Assembly (NCBI GenBank): GCA_963836355.1
Contig: CAWIJO010000009.1
Span: 1-64,000, forward strand
DNA from: Palsa-506 sp963836355
GTDB taxonomy: Bacteria; Actinomycetota; Actinomycetes; Streptosporangiales; Streptosporangiaceae
Direction: 5' to 3'
Length of the DNA: 64,000 nt
Below, one piece after another: positions 53,145-62,262 of this stretch. The translations under genes were made by a program, and so were the position numbers. The first letter of the stretch is position 1. Every line of letters starts with the position of its first letter. A model generated the notes under the pieces. The model saw only the letters and a list, made by a program, of their open reading frames with translations, was not told the origin of the DNA and searched no databases.

Positions 53145-53840
53145 ATGCGTAGGTGGGGGCTCGCGACCCTGGGAGTCGCGTCTGCCTTGGCCTTGGATTT
53201 GGCCATACTCGGGTCCATTGCGCGCTCGCCGTGGTTCGATTTCTATGACAATGAGTTGAGCGACCTCGGCAACACCGGCTCAAACGGGACGGTGGGCTTC
53301 GGGTTCGACGCCGGCCTTGGGCTGGCGGGTCTGCTGATGTTCGCCTTCGCCGCCCTCATCACTTACCAGACGCGGGACCACAGAGTCCTAATCTGGACGA
53401 TCCCTCTCGCGGCGACCGCCGCCGCCTTGGCCATGGTAGGAGCGTTTCCAGAGGACGTCCCAGGCCCCGTCCACCGCGTTTCGTCTGGCGTGCTGTTCCT
53501 CATGATCGCCGTCACCTTGCTTGCATACGGCTTGTTCTCGCGATCCCTCGGCTCTCGCCGCGCCCGCTCCATGGCGCTGGCCTTCGGGCTCCTGACCGCG
53601 TTCGTCTGGATCACCACTTGGCCTTGGTCCGGGGTCGTGAACCAGTGGTCGGTGTGGCCCTGGGATGGGGTCGCGATACAGGAGTCGTTGACGGCGGCCA
53701 TGCTGACGACCTGGCTGATCATCGTCGCGGTGAGAACCACCGCGTCCGCACGCAGCGAACCGGACGTGGGTTCGGTAGGGCATGCCACCGACGCTGCGGG
53801 TGGACTCATCCGACCACGATCGCCTGGCGAGCAAGGCTGA
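53145..53840 (+). CDS. DUF998-family membrane protein
   Basis: 231 aa with six membrane segments. MRRWGLATLGVASALALDLA, then FYDNELSDLGNTGSNG, typical for DUF998 proteins (the SDLG segment between helices 1 and 2), AFPEDVPGPVHRVSSGVLFL (conserved Glu/His), and ITTWPWSGVVNQWSVW. Start at ATG 53145 fits the family; an upstream in-frame start would add unrelated residues. Function unknown. The C-terminal 30 residues are polar. Confidence 0.85.
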   Translation: MRRWGLATLGVASALALDLAILGSIARSPWFDFYDNELSDLGNTGSNGTVGFGFDAGLGLAGLLMFAFAALITYQTRDHRVLIWTIPLAATAAALAMVGAFPEDVPGPVHRVSSGVLFLMIAVTLLAYGLFSRSLGSRRARSMALAFGLLTAFVWITTWPWSGVVNQWSVWPWDGVAIQESLTAAMLTTWLIIVAVRTTASARSEPDVGSVGHATDAAGGLIRPRSPGEQG

Positions 53841-54117
53841 TCGCCTGCAGATCGTCCGGGTGTTCTGTCTAGCTGGCGGACGCTGAGCCAACCTGCCGCT
53901 GCGGATCCCCGAAGTCACAGCAGCGACGCACGCTCATCGCCGGCAGAACCGAGCTCAACGCGGGGGTGACAGTGAGTTTCGTCCCCGCGCATGCGCGCGC
54001 CCGCGCGCGATCCCAGGGGCCTCTGGGCGACGGGGGGAGAGGTAAAAGGCTCCCCGGAGACGGTCGGGCGAGCGGCGCAGGTCGTGATCGCCCGGCCATA
54101 CCCCTCGGGGGTCGGGC

Positions 54118-54855
54118 TCAAAGCGCTCGGACGGTGGCGAGCTGCTCGACCGCAAACTCATGGTCCCAGCAACGGGCGGCGTCCCACGCGGCGAACGCTT
54201 GCGCAGCGACATCGTATGCCTGGTCGCTGAGATCGGCGGCGTTATGGGGCAGCACCAGGTCGAGGTCAGCCGCGTCGACGTGGGACTCGGCCCAATCGAT
54301 GACCCCGACTCGCTCGGGCGTCATGCGGACGTTGCCTGGTGTCGGGTCGCTGTGCACAACGCAGGTCTCGTGCCCGGCAAGGCGCGCCCATGCTGCTCGA
54401 CATCGGGCAACGCCCTCAGGCGGCATCGCGCTCAGGTCGATCTTGGTCCCGGTCTCTTCATAGAGCAGATCGGTCGACGAACGCCAGCCTGGGCGCTGCG
54501 GCCACCCCTGCGTCAGCCGATGTAACTGGCGCAACGTGTCGGCCACGCGACGCCAGTCGGACTCCGTCTCAGGCGGCTCGCCCTCCACATACGACATCAC
54601 CACCAGGCCGTCAGCAAACAACTGGCCAGACGCCGTGGCGATCGGCACTGGCACGGCCAACCCTCCACGGTAGAGATGGCGCAGCAGATCGGTCTCCCAC
54701 GCGAGATCGGCGTCACTGCGGCCGCCGAGACGACCGACCGCAAGCTGCCCGTCTACACGCACTCTCCACACCTCGTTGACAACTCCGCCCCCAAGCGGTT
54801 CTAGTCGAGCAACTTCGTCGCCCCACTGCTTGAGCGCTTCCCATCCCACGGGCCG
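54118..54855 (-). CDS. Aminoglycoside phosphotransferase (APH)-family kinase
   Basis: 245 aa from ATG 54855 (GAGAGG adjacent). Small kinase-like fold: GGVVNEVWRVRVDGQLAVGR (nucleotide loop), VVMSYVEGEPP hinge, catalytic loop CVVHSDPTPGNVRMT with HxDxxxxN, and VGVIDWAESHVD as the metal-binding DFG equivalent. The ordinary lysine position is replaced within LAVGRLGGRSD (Arg), as in several small-molecule kinases of this superfamily. Substrate cannot be deduced; homoserine, choline and antibiotic kinases share the fold. Confidence 0.88.
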   Translation of the reverse strand, partial: RPVGWEALKQWGDEVARLEPLGGGVVNEVWRVRVDGQLAVGRLGGRSDADLAWETDLLRHLYRGGLAVPVPIATASGQLFADGLVVMSYVEGEPPETESDWRRVADTLRQLHRLTQGWPQRPGWRSSTDLLYEETGTKIDLSAMPPEGVARCRAAWARLAGHETCVVHSDPTPGNVRMTPERVGVIDWAESHVDAADLDLVLPHNAADLSDQAYDVAAQAFAAWDAARCWDHEFAVEQLATVRAL

Positions 54856-55131
54856 CATCCTCTCGCACCTGGCCGTGGGCATGCTCGGGTTGCGCCCGGT
54901 CGTCGGCAGGGTCGGGCCGCACACGCACATCGGCTGAGAATCAGTTCGAGCTGCGCCGACAGCCGGCGATATGACGCGGGCGCTCGCGGCGAACGGATCG
55001 CCGGACTCGCGGCCAGAGCGGATGTTCGACTGGTGGTGTGTTATCGGTGTCCGGCGGCTCCCGCTATTCGCGGGTGCTCGCGCCGTTGGAGTGTTGTCGG
55101 TTGGTGGGCTGCGCTCCTGGCTCGCGGTCGG
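54856..55131. other. Intergenic, no gene seen
   Basis: Nothing recognised between the APH-type kinase start and the regulator stop. Confidence 0.4.
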
Positions 55132-55434
55132 CTAGACCCCGTCGATGAGCCCGCGGAGGGCGATCGTGTACGTGCCGAGAGCCGCGCGACCATGCTGGGT
55201 CAGCGCGATCGAGGTGCGCGATGCTGTCCCGTTGCCGGTCTTGTCGCTGATGACGTAGCCGGCGTCCTCCAGCTTGCGCAGGTGGGTGATCAGGTTGCCG
55301 GGAGTGAGGCCGAGCAAGTGTTGCAGGCGGGTGAACGACACGGCGTCACCCTCTGGCAGCGCGGCCAACGTCACCACGATCCGCAGCCGGGCTGGAGCGT
55401 GGATCAGGGGGTCGAGTGGCTCCGCGGCCGTCAC
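55132..55434 (-). CDS. Winged-helix regulator coupled to a membrane protein
   Basis: 100 aa. GTG 55434 overlaps the upstream stop as GTGA. DPLIHAPARLRIVVTLAALP, VSFTRLQHLLGLTPGNLITH (recognition helix), LRKLEDAGYVISDKTGNGTA (wing) and SIALTQHGRAALGTYTIAL form a MarR/ArsR-like transcription factor of the HTH_34 sort. It probably autoregulates through the TTTG-CAAA sites upstream of its operon. Confidence 0.88.
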   Translation of the reverse strand: MTAAEPLDPLIHAPARLRIVVTLAALPEGDAVSFTRLQHLLGLTPGNLITHLRKLEDAGYVISDKTGNGTASRTSIALTQHGRAALGTYTIALRGLIDGV

Positions 55435-56135
55435 TTGAGGAGACCGCTCGGCACGGCGGTGGACCGTGCGATCGATGCGGTCCGCTGCCACCGGAACCGG
55501 AGCACGCCCTGGGCGAGGAGCAAGAGGCATCCACAGACAGCAAGCACTCCCCATACGTTGGCGGGACCGGCGAAGGCGCTACCCGCCGCGGCGACGATCA
55601 TCGCGATCGCACCCGCCAGCTTCCACCAGTCTTCCTTGGCAGCCGCGTGACCAGCCAGGACGGCACCGACGACGAGCCATGGTGCGGCGGCGTCGAAGAC
55701 GCCATAGACGACGGCGGGGCTGAACCCGTCGTACCTCAGCGCACCATCGAAGACGTAGACGCCGACGATGGCGAAGACGGATGGGATCGCCATCGTGCGG
55801 GCCTCCCGACGAGACCGCCCGCTGACACCGGCGGTCGCTCGGACATACACCGACACGCTCGCAAGGGCGGCGACCGCGACCAGGATGTAGACCAATCCGA
55901 CCACGTTGAGACTCGGGCCCTGGTACGGGTGCTGCCCACGCGAGGAGGACCAGATCGCACCGTAGATCGCCAGCACGACCAGAGCGGAGAACACCGAGAG
56001 CAGCGGCGTGTCGCTGGTGAGCTTGCGCCTCGCCTCGCGCTGAGTTCGCTCGAGCAGGCCGGCTGCCTCACGCGGACTCAGCGAGTCCTCCCCCTTGATC
56101 GGTGTGATCTCATTGGCATTGCCCTCGATGTTCAT
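55431..56135 (-). CDS. Polytopic membrane protein co-transcribed with a winged-helix regulator
   Basis: 234 aa; ATG 56135 has AGGAGG 5 bases upstream. A cytoplasmic 45-residue start (LSPREAAGLLERTQREARRK) is followed by six membrane segments (LLSVFSALVVLAIYGAIWSS, VVGLVYILVAVAALASVSVY and others). No family name known to me; small regulator plus membrane-protein pairs of this kind are common in actinobacteria, where the membrane protein may sense envelope stress. Confidence 0.8.
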   Translation of the reverse strand: MNIEGNANEITPIKGEDSLSPREAAGLLERTQREARRKLTSDTPLLSVFSALVVLAIYGAIWSSSRGQHPYQGPSLNVVGLVYILVAVAALASVSVYVRATAGVSGRSRREARTMAIPSVFAIVGVYVFDGALRYDGFSPAVVYGVFDAAAPWLVVGAVLAGHAAAKEDWWKLAGAIAMIVAAAGSAFAGPANVWGVLAVCGCLLLLAQGVLRFRWQRTASIARSTAVPSGLLK

Positions 56136-56154
56136 GGCGGCCTCCTGGCGCAAC

Positions 56155-56190
56155 TTTGTGTCGCAAACCTAATATAGTTTGCTGTGCAAA
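56155..56190. promoter_or_regulatory. Paired TTTG...CAAA operator-like sites
   Basis: TTTGTGTCGCAAA (56155-56167) and TTTGCTGTGCAAA (56178-56190) are dyad-like sites with centres 23 bp apart, overlapping an A/T-rich element (TATATT on the minus strand at about 56175) suitable as a -10. They lie just upstream of the membrane protein/regulator operon. Confidence 0.55.
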
Positions 56191-56716
56191 GTCAAGTGGA
56201 CACTGATCGGGAGCTGAGGCCGCCTGCACGATCTTGCGCTCTGTCCTCGGACCAGGCGACCGCTCCTGGGGGCAACCCTGAGCTGGACCATCAGGTATAG
56301 CCGCCCTCAACCCGGCGGGCGACCCGATGACACCGCAGCTGTCGCGGAGTGACGCACATCAATGCCGCATGAGAGTGAATCTCGAGGGTGATTTCCGCGT
56401 TCTTCTCGCGGCTGCCCACCCCTTGTGGGTGGGGCTCTCTTCCGGTCTGCGGTCCGTCGGCCACCGTGACGAGGCGTGGCTCGAAAGGGGACTGCCCAGC
56501 TCGTAGTAGCACTGCCCACCTCGCCGTCCTACTGGTAGTTCCTTGGGTCAGGGCGCCCTGGGTGCCGGCGGTACGACGCACCTTCGTTCACACGAATCTC
56601 TGGACACGTCGGAGCCGAGTTTTCCCCGGAGAGCTGCGCCTCTTGGCCCGGCGTTGAGGAGTTCAGTCCACCCAGATGGGCAAGGGGCCGGTTTGTTATG
56701 TGAGTTCAGTTGCGAT
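56191..56716. other. 525-bp intergenic region
   Basis: No convincing gene on either strand. Short frames (for example 56291-56581 minus) lack ribosome sites and recognisable content. Confidence 0.45.
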
Positions 56717-57424
56717 TTAGTCCGAACCTGCGGGGGCGCGCCTAGTGCTGGTGGGGCGTTCGGGTTCGGATGCGGCGGGGGTGACGAGGCCGGTTTCGTA
56801 GGCGAGGACGACGGCTTGTACTCGGTCTCGTAGGTCGAGTTTGGTCAGGATTCTGGCGACGTGGGTTTTGACGGTGTTCTCGCCGACGACGAGCTGTCCG
56901 GCGATCTCGTGGTTGGTCAGGCCGCGGGCGAGGAGGCCGAAGACTTCTGTCTCTCGTGGGCTGAGTGGGTCGAGCTGTGTGGTGGCTGGGGGGCGGGGAT
57001 GGCGCGGCTGGATGAACTGCTCGATCAGTCGACGGGTGACCGAGGGGGCCAGCAGTGCGTCGCCCTGATGGGCGGTCCGTACCGCCGCGGCGAGCTGTTC
57101 CGGTGGGGCGTCCTTGAGCAGGAACCCGGTGGCGCCTGCTCGTAGCGCTTCGTAGACGTACTCGTCGAGGTCGAAGGTGGTGAGGATCAGCACCCGCGCC
57201 TGCGTGTCGGCGACGATGCGCCGGGTTGCCTCGATGCCGTTGAGGCCTGGCATCTGGATGTCCATGAGCACTACGTCGGGCGCGAGGGATAGAGCCAAGG
57301 CCACGGCCTCGTGGCCGTTGGTTGCCTGTCCGACCACGTCGATGTCGCTGTAGGTGGACAGGATCATCGCGAACCCGGCGCGTACAAGTTGCTGATCGTC
57401 GGCGATGACGACGCGAACGGTCAT
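56717..57424 (-). CDS. NarL/FixJ-type response regulator
   Basis: 235 aa. ATG 57424 overlaps the kinase stop (ATGA). Receiver: VVIADDQQLVRAGFAMIL, DVVLMDIQMPGLNGIEATRR, LTTFDLDEYVYEALRAGATG, FLLKDAPPEQL; LuxR helix-turn-helix: SPRETEVFGLLARGLTNHEI, GENTVKTHVARILTKLDLRD. Complete. Paired with the double kinase frame upstream. Confidence 0.96.
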   Translation of the reverse strand: MTVRVVIADDQQLVRAGFAMILSTYSDIDVVGQATNGHEAVALALSLAPDVVLMDIQMPGLNGIEATRRIVADTQARVLILTTFDLDEYVYEALRAGATGFLLKDAPPEQLAAAVRTAHQGDALLAPSVTRRLIEQFIQPRHPRPPATTQLDPLSPRETEVFGLLARGLTNHEIAGQLVVGENTVKTHVARILTKLDLRDRVQAVVLAYETGLVTPAASEPERPTSTRRAPAGSD

Positions 57425-59480
57425 GTCAGCACCCGTTCGGGCGCCGGTGTTGGGCGCTCCCCGACGCGTGGAACGGGTGGTGTCGCTGTGGTGCCGGTCG
57501 TGGTCGAGCCGGGCGTGCCGGCCGGCGAGCGCAGGACGCCGAGGATGCGTCGTAGCTGGGTGAGCGCGTCGCGTCCGGTCTGTTCGATGTCGCGGATGGC
57601 GGTCTCGGCGTCCTCTGGTTGGCCGACCAGCAGCTTCCGTGCTGCCTCTGCCTGCACGACCATGGTGATCACGGCGTGCGCGACCGGGCCGTGCAGGTCG
57701 CGGGCGATGCGTGTGCGTTCAGTGAGTACCGCGAGCTGGGCTCGTTGATCGCGCTCTGTTGCCAGCCGTGCGGTGGTCTCGGTGAGCTCGGCGTTCAGGA
57801 GCAGCTGTGCACGCCATGCCCGTCCTGCTGCCCACACGACGACGGCCATCACCAGGGCTCCGGCGAGTCCGCCCGCCGCGTCCTGGTGCACCACAGCAAC
57901 CCCGCTGGCGACCGACGCCCACAGCACCAGTCCCATGGTCGCCTGGGTGCGTGGCGTCCATGCGGCGACGGTGAACAGCGGGACGGCCAGGGTGTAGAGG
58001 CCGGTGATGGTCGATCGGTCCAGCGTGGTGAGGCCTCCGCTCAACGCGATGGCGAGCCCGCCGACGACCGCGAGAAAGAGTAGCGGGGAGTAGCGGCGCC
58101 AGCCGGCGGCCAAGGCCATCGCCGCGACGACGGCCGCGTTGAGCAGCAAAGGTCCGCGCCGGGCAGAGCTGGTGGCAACCTCGATCTCCATCACGACCAG
58201 CCAGAAGACCACGATCAACGCGGTGGCAACCCCACTCGTAATCCACTGCGACGGCCGCATCGCCTGGCGACGAGAGCCGACGGATGCGCCCACCCCGGGA
58301 AGGGCGACTGGTTGGAACGGAATCTGCGCTCGGACTCGGTATCCACCGTCGAGTCCCGGACCCACGCGAAGATCGCCGCCATAGGCGCCGACTCGCTCCT
58401 TCATGCCCAGCAGGCCTTGGCCCGACGCGGTGAACTCCGGCCGAGCCGTCACGGCAGCAGTGTTCGTGACGTCGACTGTGACCGTCTCCGGACCAACCAG
58501 GACGTTCACCTTGGCAGTCGCCCCCCCACACCGGCGTGCTTCACGACGTTGGTCAGCGCCTCCTGCGCAACGCGATAGGCCACCACGTCAACCGCCGGCG
58601 GCAGGTTCGCGCTCCCGAGGATGTGGAGCTGGGTGGGCACCCCGGCGGCTCGGATGCGCTCGGTCAGGAGTTCCAGGTCCCCGATCCCGGCACCGCGGCC
58701 GAAGCCGGGGTCGTCTGTGCGGCGCAGAACCCCCACGATGCGGCGAAGGTCGGCCATCGCGTCGCGTCCACAGCCGCCGATCACCGCCAAAGCGTGGTCC
58801 GCGTCGGCTGAGCTCTGCGCAGCGACGAGACGCGCCGCTCCAGCCTGCACGACCATCACGCTCACGCAGTGCGCCACGACATCGTGTAGATCCCGGGCGA
58901 CCCGGTTGCGCTCCTCGGCCGTCGCCCGTGCAGCGTTGAGGTCCTGTTCCGCGCGCAACTGCTCCACTGCGCCCACCAGCCGTCGGTTCAGCGCGCTCCG
59001 GCGGGCGAGCAGCAGCCCCACCGCCAGCGGGGCCACCACCGTGACCAACCAGGACGACACAGCGTTTCCCGGCGACTCCTCGAGCCGCGCCGAAACGGCC
59101 CAGTTCGCCCCGAGTCCAAGACCCGCCGTTAGGACCAGACGCGGGATGCGACGACGGCGTGCACCGAGACGACCGAGGGTGTAGAAGGTCAACACCACCG
59201 CCACCGGGGGAGAGGCAAGGATCGGATCGTCCGTCGCCAGCACATAGCCGACCAGACCCAACAGCGCGGTGACCACCGCCAACGTCGGCATCCGGCGACG
59301 CCACGCCACCGCGCCCGCCATGACCGCGCAGGCGGCGACCGCGACGACCGGCGAGCGATCCCGAGGCACTACCGCCAGCGCTTCGGCCAGCAACATCAAC
59401 GCCACGACCACGTCGACCAGGCCGGCGCCTACACGAGCGCACCGGCGCTTGGCGAAGTCCAGCAGCGCATGCACGCGCAT
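57421..59480 (-). pseudogene. Double sensor-kinase reading frame, broken at a G7 tract
   Basis: From ATG 59480 a first NarL-type kinase: membrane sensor, HisKA_3 (RDLHDVVAHCVSVMVVQAGA), ATPase N box (AYRVAQEALTNVVKHAGVG). The frame then stops at 58506 because of a run of seven G (GTGGGGGGGCGAC); one base change in length lets it continue with ATAKVNVLVGPETVTVDVTN and the G box SGQGLLGMKERVGAYGGDLR. Without any stop this frame then enters a second sensor (from MRPSQWITSGVATALIVVFW) with its own HisKA_3-like helix (RDLHGPVAHAVITMVVQAEA, Gly where Asp is normal) but no ATPase domain, ending at 57421. Either two genes fused or one double kinase of about 685 aa. Confidence 0.85.
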
Positions 59481-59678
59481 GCCCGGGACTGTAACGCCAA
59501 CGCCCGCAACCCGCGTCACCCTCGGTCACGAGAGAGGGTCATCCTCCAAGGTGATGCCGCGATCATCCGGCGGGCCACAGCGGATCGCCCGCCATCGTGA
59601 CGCCATCGCCACCAGATCCTGGCAACGTCTTGGATCGTCGTGGCATGCGGCCCGACACGAACACGAGAGGACCGTGCC

Positions 59679-60359
59679 ATGTCAGGGCCATCACGTTCGG
59701 TACGCCGCTGGGAGCCGTACGCGGGCATCGCGTACGTCGTCTTCTTCGTCGCCAGCCTCCTGGTCAGCAACCCACCCGCGGACAACGCGTCCGACCGCAC
59801 CTGGACCGCCCGCTACACCGGGCGAAGCGAGCAGGCCCGACACCTCGCCACCGCGTTCCTGCTCCTGCTCGCCGGCCTGGCCCTGATGACCTTCCTCGTC
59901 GCCCTCTGGCGACGTTTCGACGAGGCCCATCCGGCAGCGTCACCGAGCCGGCTGCCGATCGCCGCGGCCGCCACAGCCGCCGCCCTGATGGGAGCCGGCG
60001 GCATGGTCATGGGCTACATCTCCGGAGGCGAGATCATGGGCACCTACCCGCTGCCAAGCGCCGACCTGCTACGCATGTCGAACGACCTCGGGTTCGCACT
60101 CGCCGGCGTCGCCGGATCCTGGGCGGCCGCGGTCGCTGTCGCCACCCTGAGCGTCCAAGGCCACACCGCGGGAGTCTTCGGCACCAAGATGCGAGCAGCC
60201 GGCCTCATCACCGCGCTCCTGCTGCTCCTATCGATGCTGTTCGCGCCGATCCTCGCGCTGCTCGCCTGGGTACTCGCCGCCGCCATCACCTGGATCCGCA
60301 CACCAGTGCCCACCGTGCTCGCAACCACGCCCGTCAGCCGGGCTCCGGTCTCTCGGTGA
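59679..60359 (+). CDS. Hypothetical membrane protein
   Basis: 226 aa from ATG 59679 (GAGAGGACC upstream). Four to five membrane segments: YAGIAYVVFFVASLLVSNPP, HLATAFLLLLAGLALMTFLV, AAAATAAALMGAGGMVMGYI, FALAGVAGSWAAAVAVATLS and ITALLLLLSMLFAPILALLA. No named family recognised. It is divergent from the double kinase and upstream of a secreted protein gene; the kinase-regulator pair may control both. Confidence 0.8.
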   Translation: MSGPSRSVRRWEPYAGIAYVVFFVASLLVSNPPADNASDRTWTARYTGRSEQARHLATAFLLLLAGLALMTFLVALWRRFDEAHPAASPSRLPIAAAATAAALMGAGGMVMGYISGGEIMGTYPLPSADLLRMSNDLGFALAGVAGSWAAAVAVATLSVQGHTAGVFGTKMRAAGLITALLLLLSMLFAPILALLAWVLAAAITWIRTPVPTVLATTPVSRAPVSR

Positions 60360-60855
60360 CCATGCGCTCACCAGCGCCGAGAACCGGACTGGTTCACGGT
60401 CCGTTCAGCGAGAGCCATCCATCGCACTCCCCATCCTGCCTCAAGACGAAAGGTACGAATCATGCTCGGAAAGGTCTCGATCGCGGCCGGCACGCTGCTC
60501 GCCGCCTCGGGTACCACCATCGCGGTGCTCACCTCACCAGTAGGCGCAACGACCTCCGCCTCCCATCACACCCTGCATGTCACCGCCAAACGGGCCGCCG
60601 AGGTCCAATACGCGAAAGGAGGCTTCACCGAAGCCGACAAACTTCGGAGCAAGTCCGGCAAAACCCTCGGCACCGCCGTATCGGACTGCACCCCCGTGAG
60701 CGCGACGAAGGCGCACTGCACCGGCGTCGCCGGACTCGACGGTGGACTGCTCGACTCCCACTTCTCACTCAACTTCGCTACCGGCGCGATCTGGGGTGCC
60801 CCGAAGCTTCCGGACAGTCCATCCAATAGGATGGACGTCTGGAAAGGTGAAGTAA

Positions 60856-61146
60856 TTGCCTCGACCGAAGAAGAGCTTCTCACCGGAATTCAAAGATGAA
60901 GCCGTGAAGATGGTGATCGAGACGTCGCGTCCGATCGCCCGAGTGGCGAAGGAGCTCGGTATCAACGAAGGCACACTCGGTAACTGGGTGAGCGTCTACC
61001 GCCGTGATCATGCCGGCGAAGAACCGCCGCTAACCGTGAATGAGCGCGCGCGGCTGCGCGAGCTCGAGCGGGAAACCCGGGAACAGAGGATGGAGCTCGA
61101 GTTCCTGAAAAAAGCCGCGGCATACTTCGCCCGCGACCATCGGTGA
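60856..61146 (+). CDS. IS3-family transposase OrfA
   Basis: 96 aa. Helix-turn-helix KKSFSPEFKDEAVKMVIETS, ARVAKELGINEGTLGNWVSV, then a leucine-zipper helix LRELERETREQRMELEFLKK. The codons CTG AAA AAA GCC near its end form an A6 run where -1 frameshifting can make the OrfAB transposase; the stop also overlaps the OrfB GTG (GTGA). The gene starts 48 bp inside the left terminal repeat. Confidence 0.94.
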   Translation: MPRPKKSFSPEFKDEAVKMVIETSRPIARVAKELGINEGTLGNWVSVYRRDHAGEEPPLTVNERARLRELERETREQRMELEFLKKAAAYFARDHR

Positions 61147-62054
61147 CCGAGAAATTCGAGTTCATCGACGCGGAGTATGCGGCTTACCAGGAATCAGATG
61201 AGCGGTACGTGCCGTCGGTCGTGCAAATGTGCAGGTGGATGGAGGTGTCGCGGTCCGGGTTCTACGAATGGCGGAACGCGCCGGAATCGGCGACGGCGAA
61301 AAGGCGCGGGGAACTCGCTTTGATCGTGCGGAAGTCATTCGATGAATCGGATGGGACGTACGGGTACCGGCGGGTGCACACGGACCTGGTGGCCTGGGGC
61401 GTGCCGGCCGGGCCGGAGCTGGTGCGGTCGGTGATGCGCGAGCTGGGCCTGCAGGCTTGCCAGCCGCGGCCGTGGCGGTTCAGCCTCACCGAGGGCGACG
61501 GCCAGGAGCATGACATTCCCGATCTCGTGAACCGGGATTTCACGGCCGGCGCGCCGGGCGAGAAAATGGTAGGCGACATAACCTATATTCCGACCTGGCA
61601 GGGCTGGCTCTATTTGGCGACGGTTATCGACTGTCATACGAAGGAAGTGATCGGGTGGGCTACGGACGATAACTACAAGACGCCGCTCATCGAGAGGGCC
61701 ATCGAGATGGCCGCCCGCAATTATCCTCTCGCCGGGAATGCTATCTTCCACTCCGACCGCGGCAGCAACTACACATCCCGGCAGTTCGCCGGGACGCTCA
61801 GGAAATACAACCTTCGGCATTCGGCCGGGCGCACCGGGATCTGCTACGATAATGCCATGGCCGAATCGTTCTTCGCCGCGCTGAAGAACGAGCGCGTCCA
61901 CCGGACCCAGTATCCGACTCGTGAGCACGCGCGCCGGGATGTTGTGAGGTACATCGAATTCTGGTACAATTCGAAGCGCAGGCACTCCGGGCTTCAGTAC
62001 CGAACCCCACGGCAGGTCCGCGAGGAATACCTGGAACGGCAGTCCGCAGCGTGA
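61143..62054 (+). CDS. IS3-family transposase OrfB (rve domain)
   Basis: 303 aa read from GTG 61143 or by -1 shift from OrfA. N-terminal HTH_21 (DGTYGYRRVHTDLVAWGVPA), then the DDE domain: MVGDITYIPTWQGWLYLATV (first Asp), IFHSDRGSNYTSRQFAGTLR (second Asp), NAMAESFFAALKNERVHRTQ (Glu) and YIEFWYNSKRRHSGLQYRTP at the end. All key residues present. Confidence 0.95.
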   Translation: MTEKFEFIDAEYAAYQESDERYVPSVVQMCRWMEVSRSGFYEWRNAPESATAKRRGELALIVRKSFDESDGTYGYRRVHTDLVAWGVPAGPELVRSVMRELGLQACQPRPWRFSLTEGDGQEHDIPDLVNRDFTAGAPGEKMVGDITYIPTWQGWLYLATVIDCHTKEVIGWATDDNYKTPLIERAIEMAARNYPLAGNAIFHSDRGSNYTSRQFAGTLRKYNLRHSAGRTGICYDNAMAESFFAALKNERVHRTQYPTREHARRDVVRYIEFWYNSKRRHSGLQYRTPRQVREEYLERQSAA

Positions 62055-62262
62055 ATTAACCACAAATACGCTGTCCGGAAAGCCCGGGGCAGATCAATCA
62101 AAGGAACGATCACCGGCGGCACCATGGCCTACCGCCACGCCACCGGCACCATCACCGGAGCGAGCTTCAACGGCGGGTCACACCTCACCGTCACCTATCA
62201 CTGACCTCCGCGCCCTGACAGGGCGGCAAGACCCTGCCGCTGTCGCAGCGGAATGGGTCATC

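Larger units (their letters stand above)
60808..62080 (+). mobile_element. IS3-family element, 1273 bp
   Basis: Ten-base perfect terminal inverted repeats (TTCCGGACAG at 60808-60817 and its complement at 62071-62080) flanked by the 3-bp direct repeat AGC (60805-60807, 62081-62083), as expected for IS3. Carries orfA and orfB in the -1 arrangement; both look intact, so the element may be active. Confidence 0.92.
60462..62204 (+). pseudogene. Secreted beta-barrel (allene-oxide-cyclase/dirigent-like) gene split by an IS3 element
   Basis: MLGKVSIAAGTLLAASGTTI is a signal peptide with an Ala-rich cleavage region; the mature part has VQYAKGGFTEADKLRSKSGK, SDCTPVSATKAHCTGVAGLD and GGLLDSHFSLNFATGAIWG. 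The IS follows at 60808. The end of the protein appears after the IS as KGTITGGTMAYRHATGTITG then ASFNGGSHLTVTYH and TGA at 62204. The two halves match one small secreted barrel of about 155 residues. Precise removal of the IS and one target copy leaves the halves out of frame by one base, so another small lesion exists. Confidence 0.8.

Noticed and set aside
56291..56581. 96-codon minus-strand frame
   Set aside because: No ribosome site, no recognisable motif; sits in an intergenic region upstream of the regulator operon.
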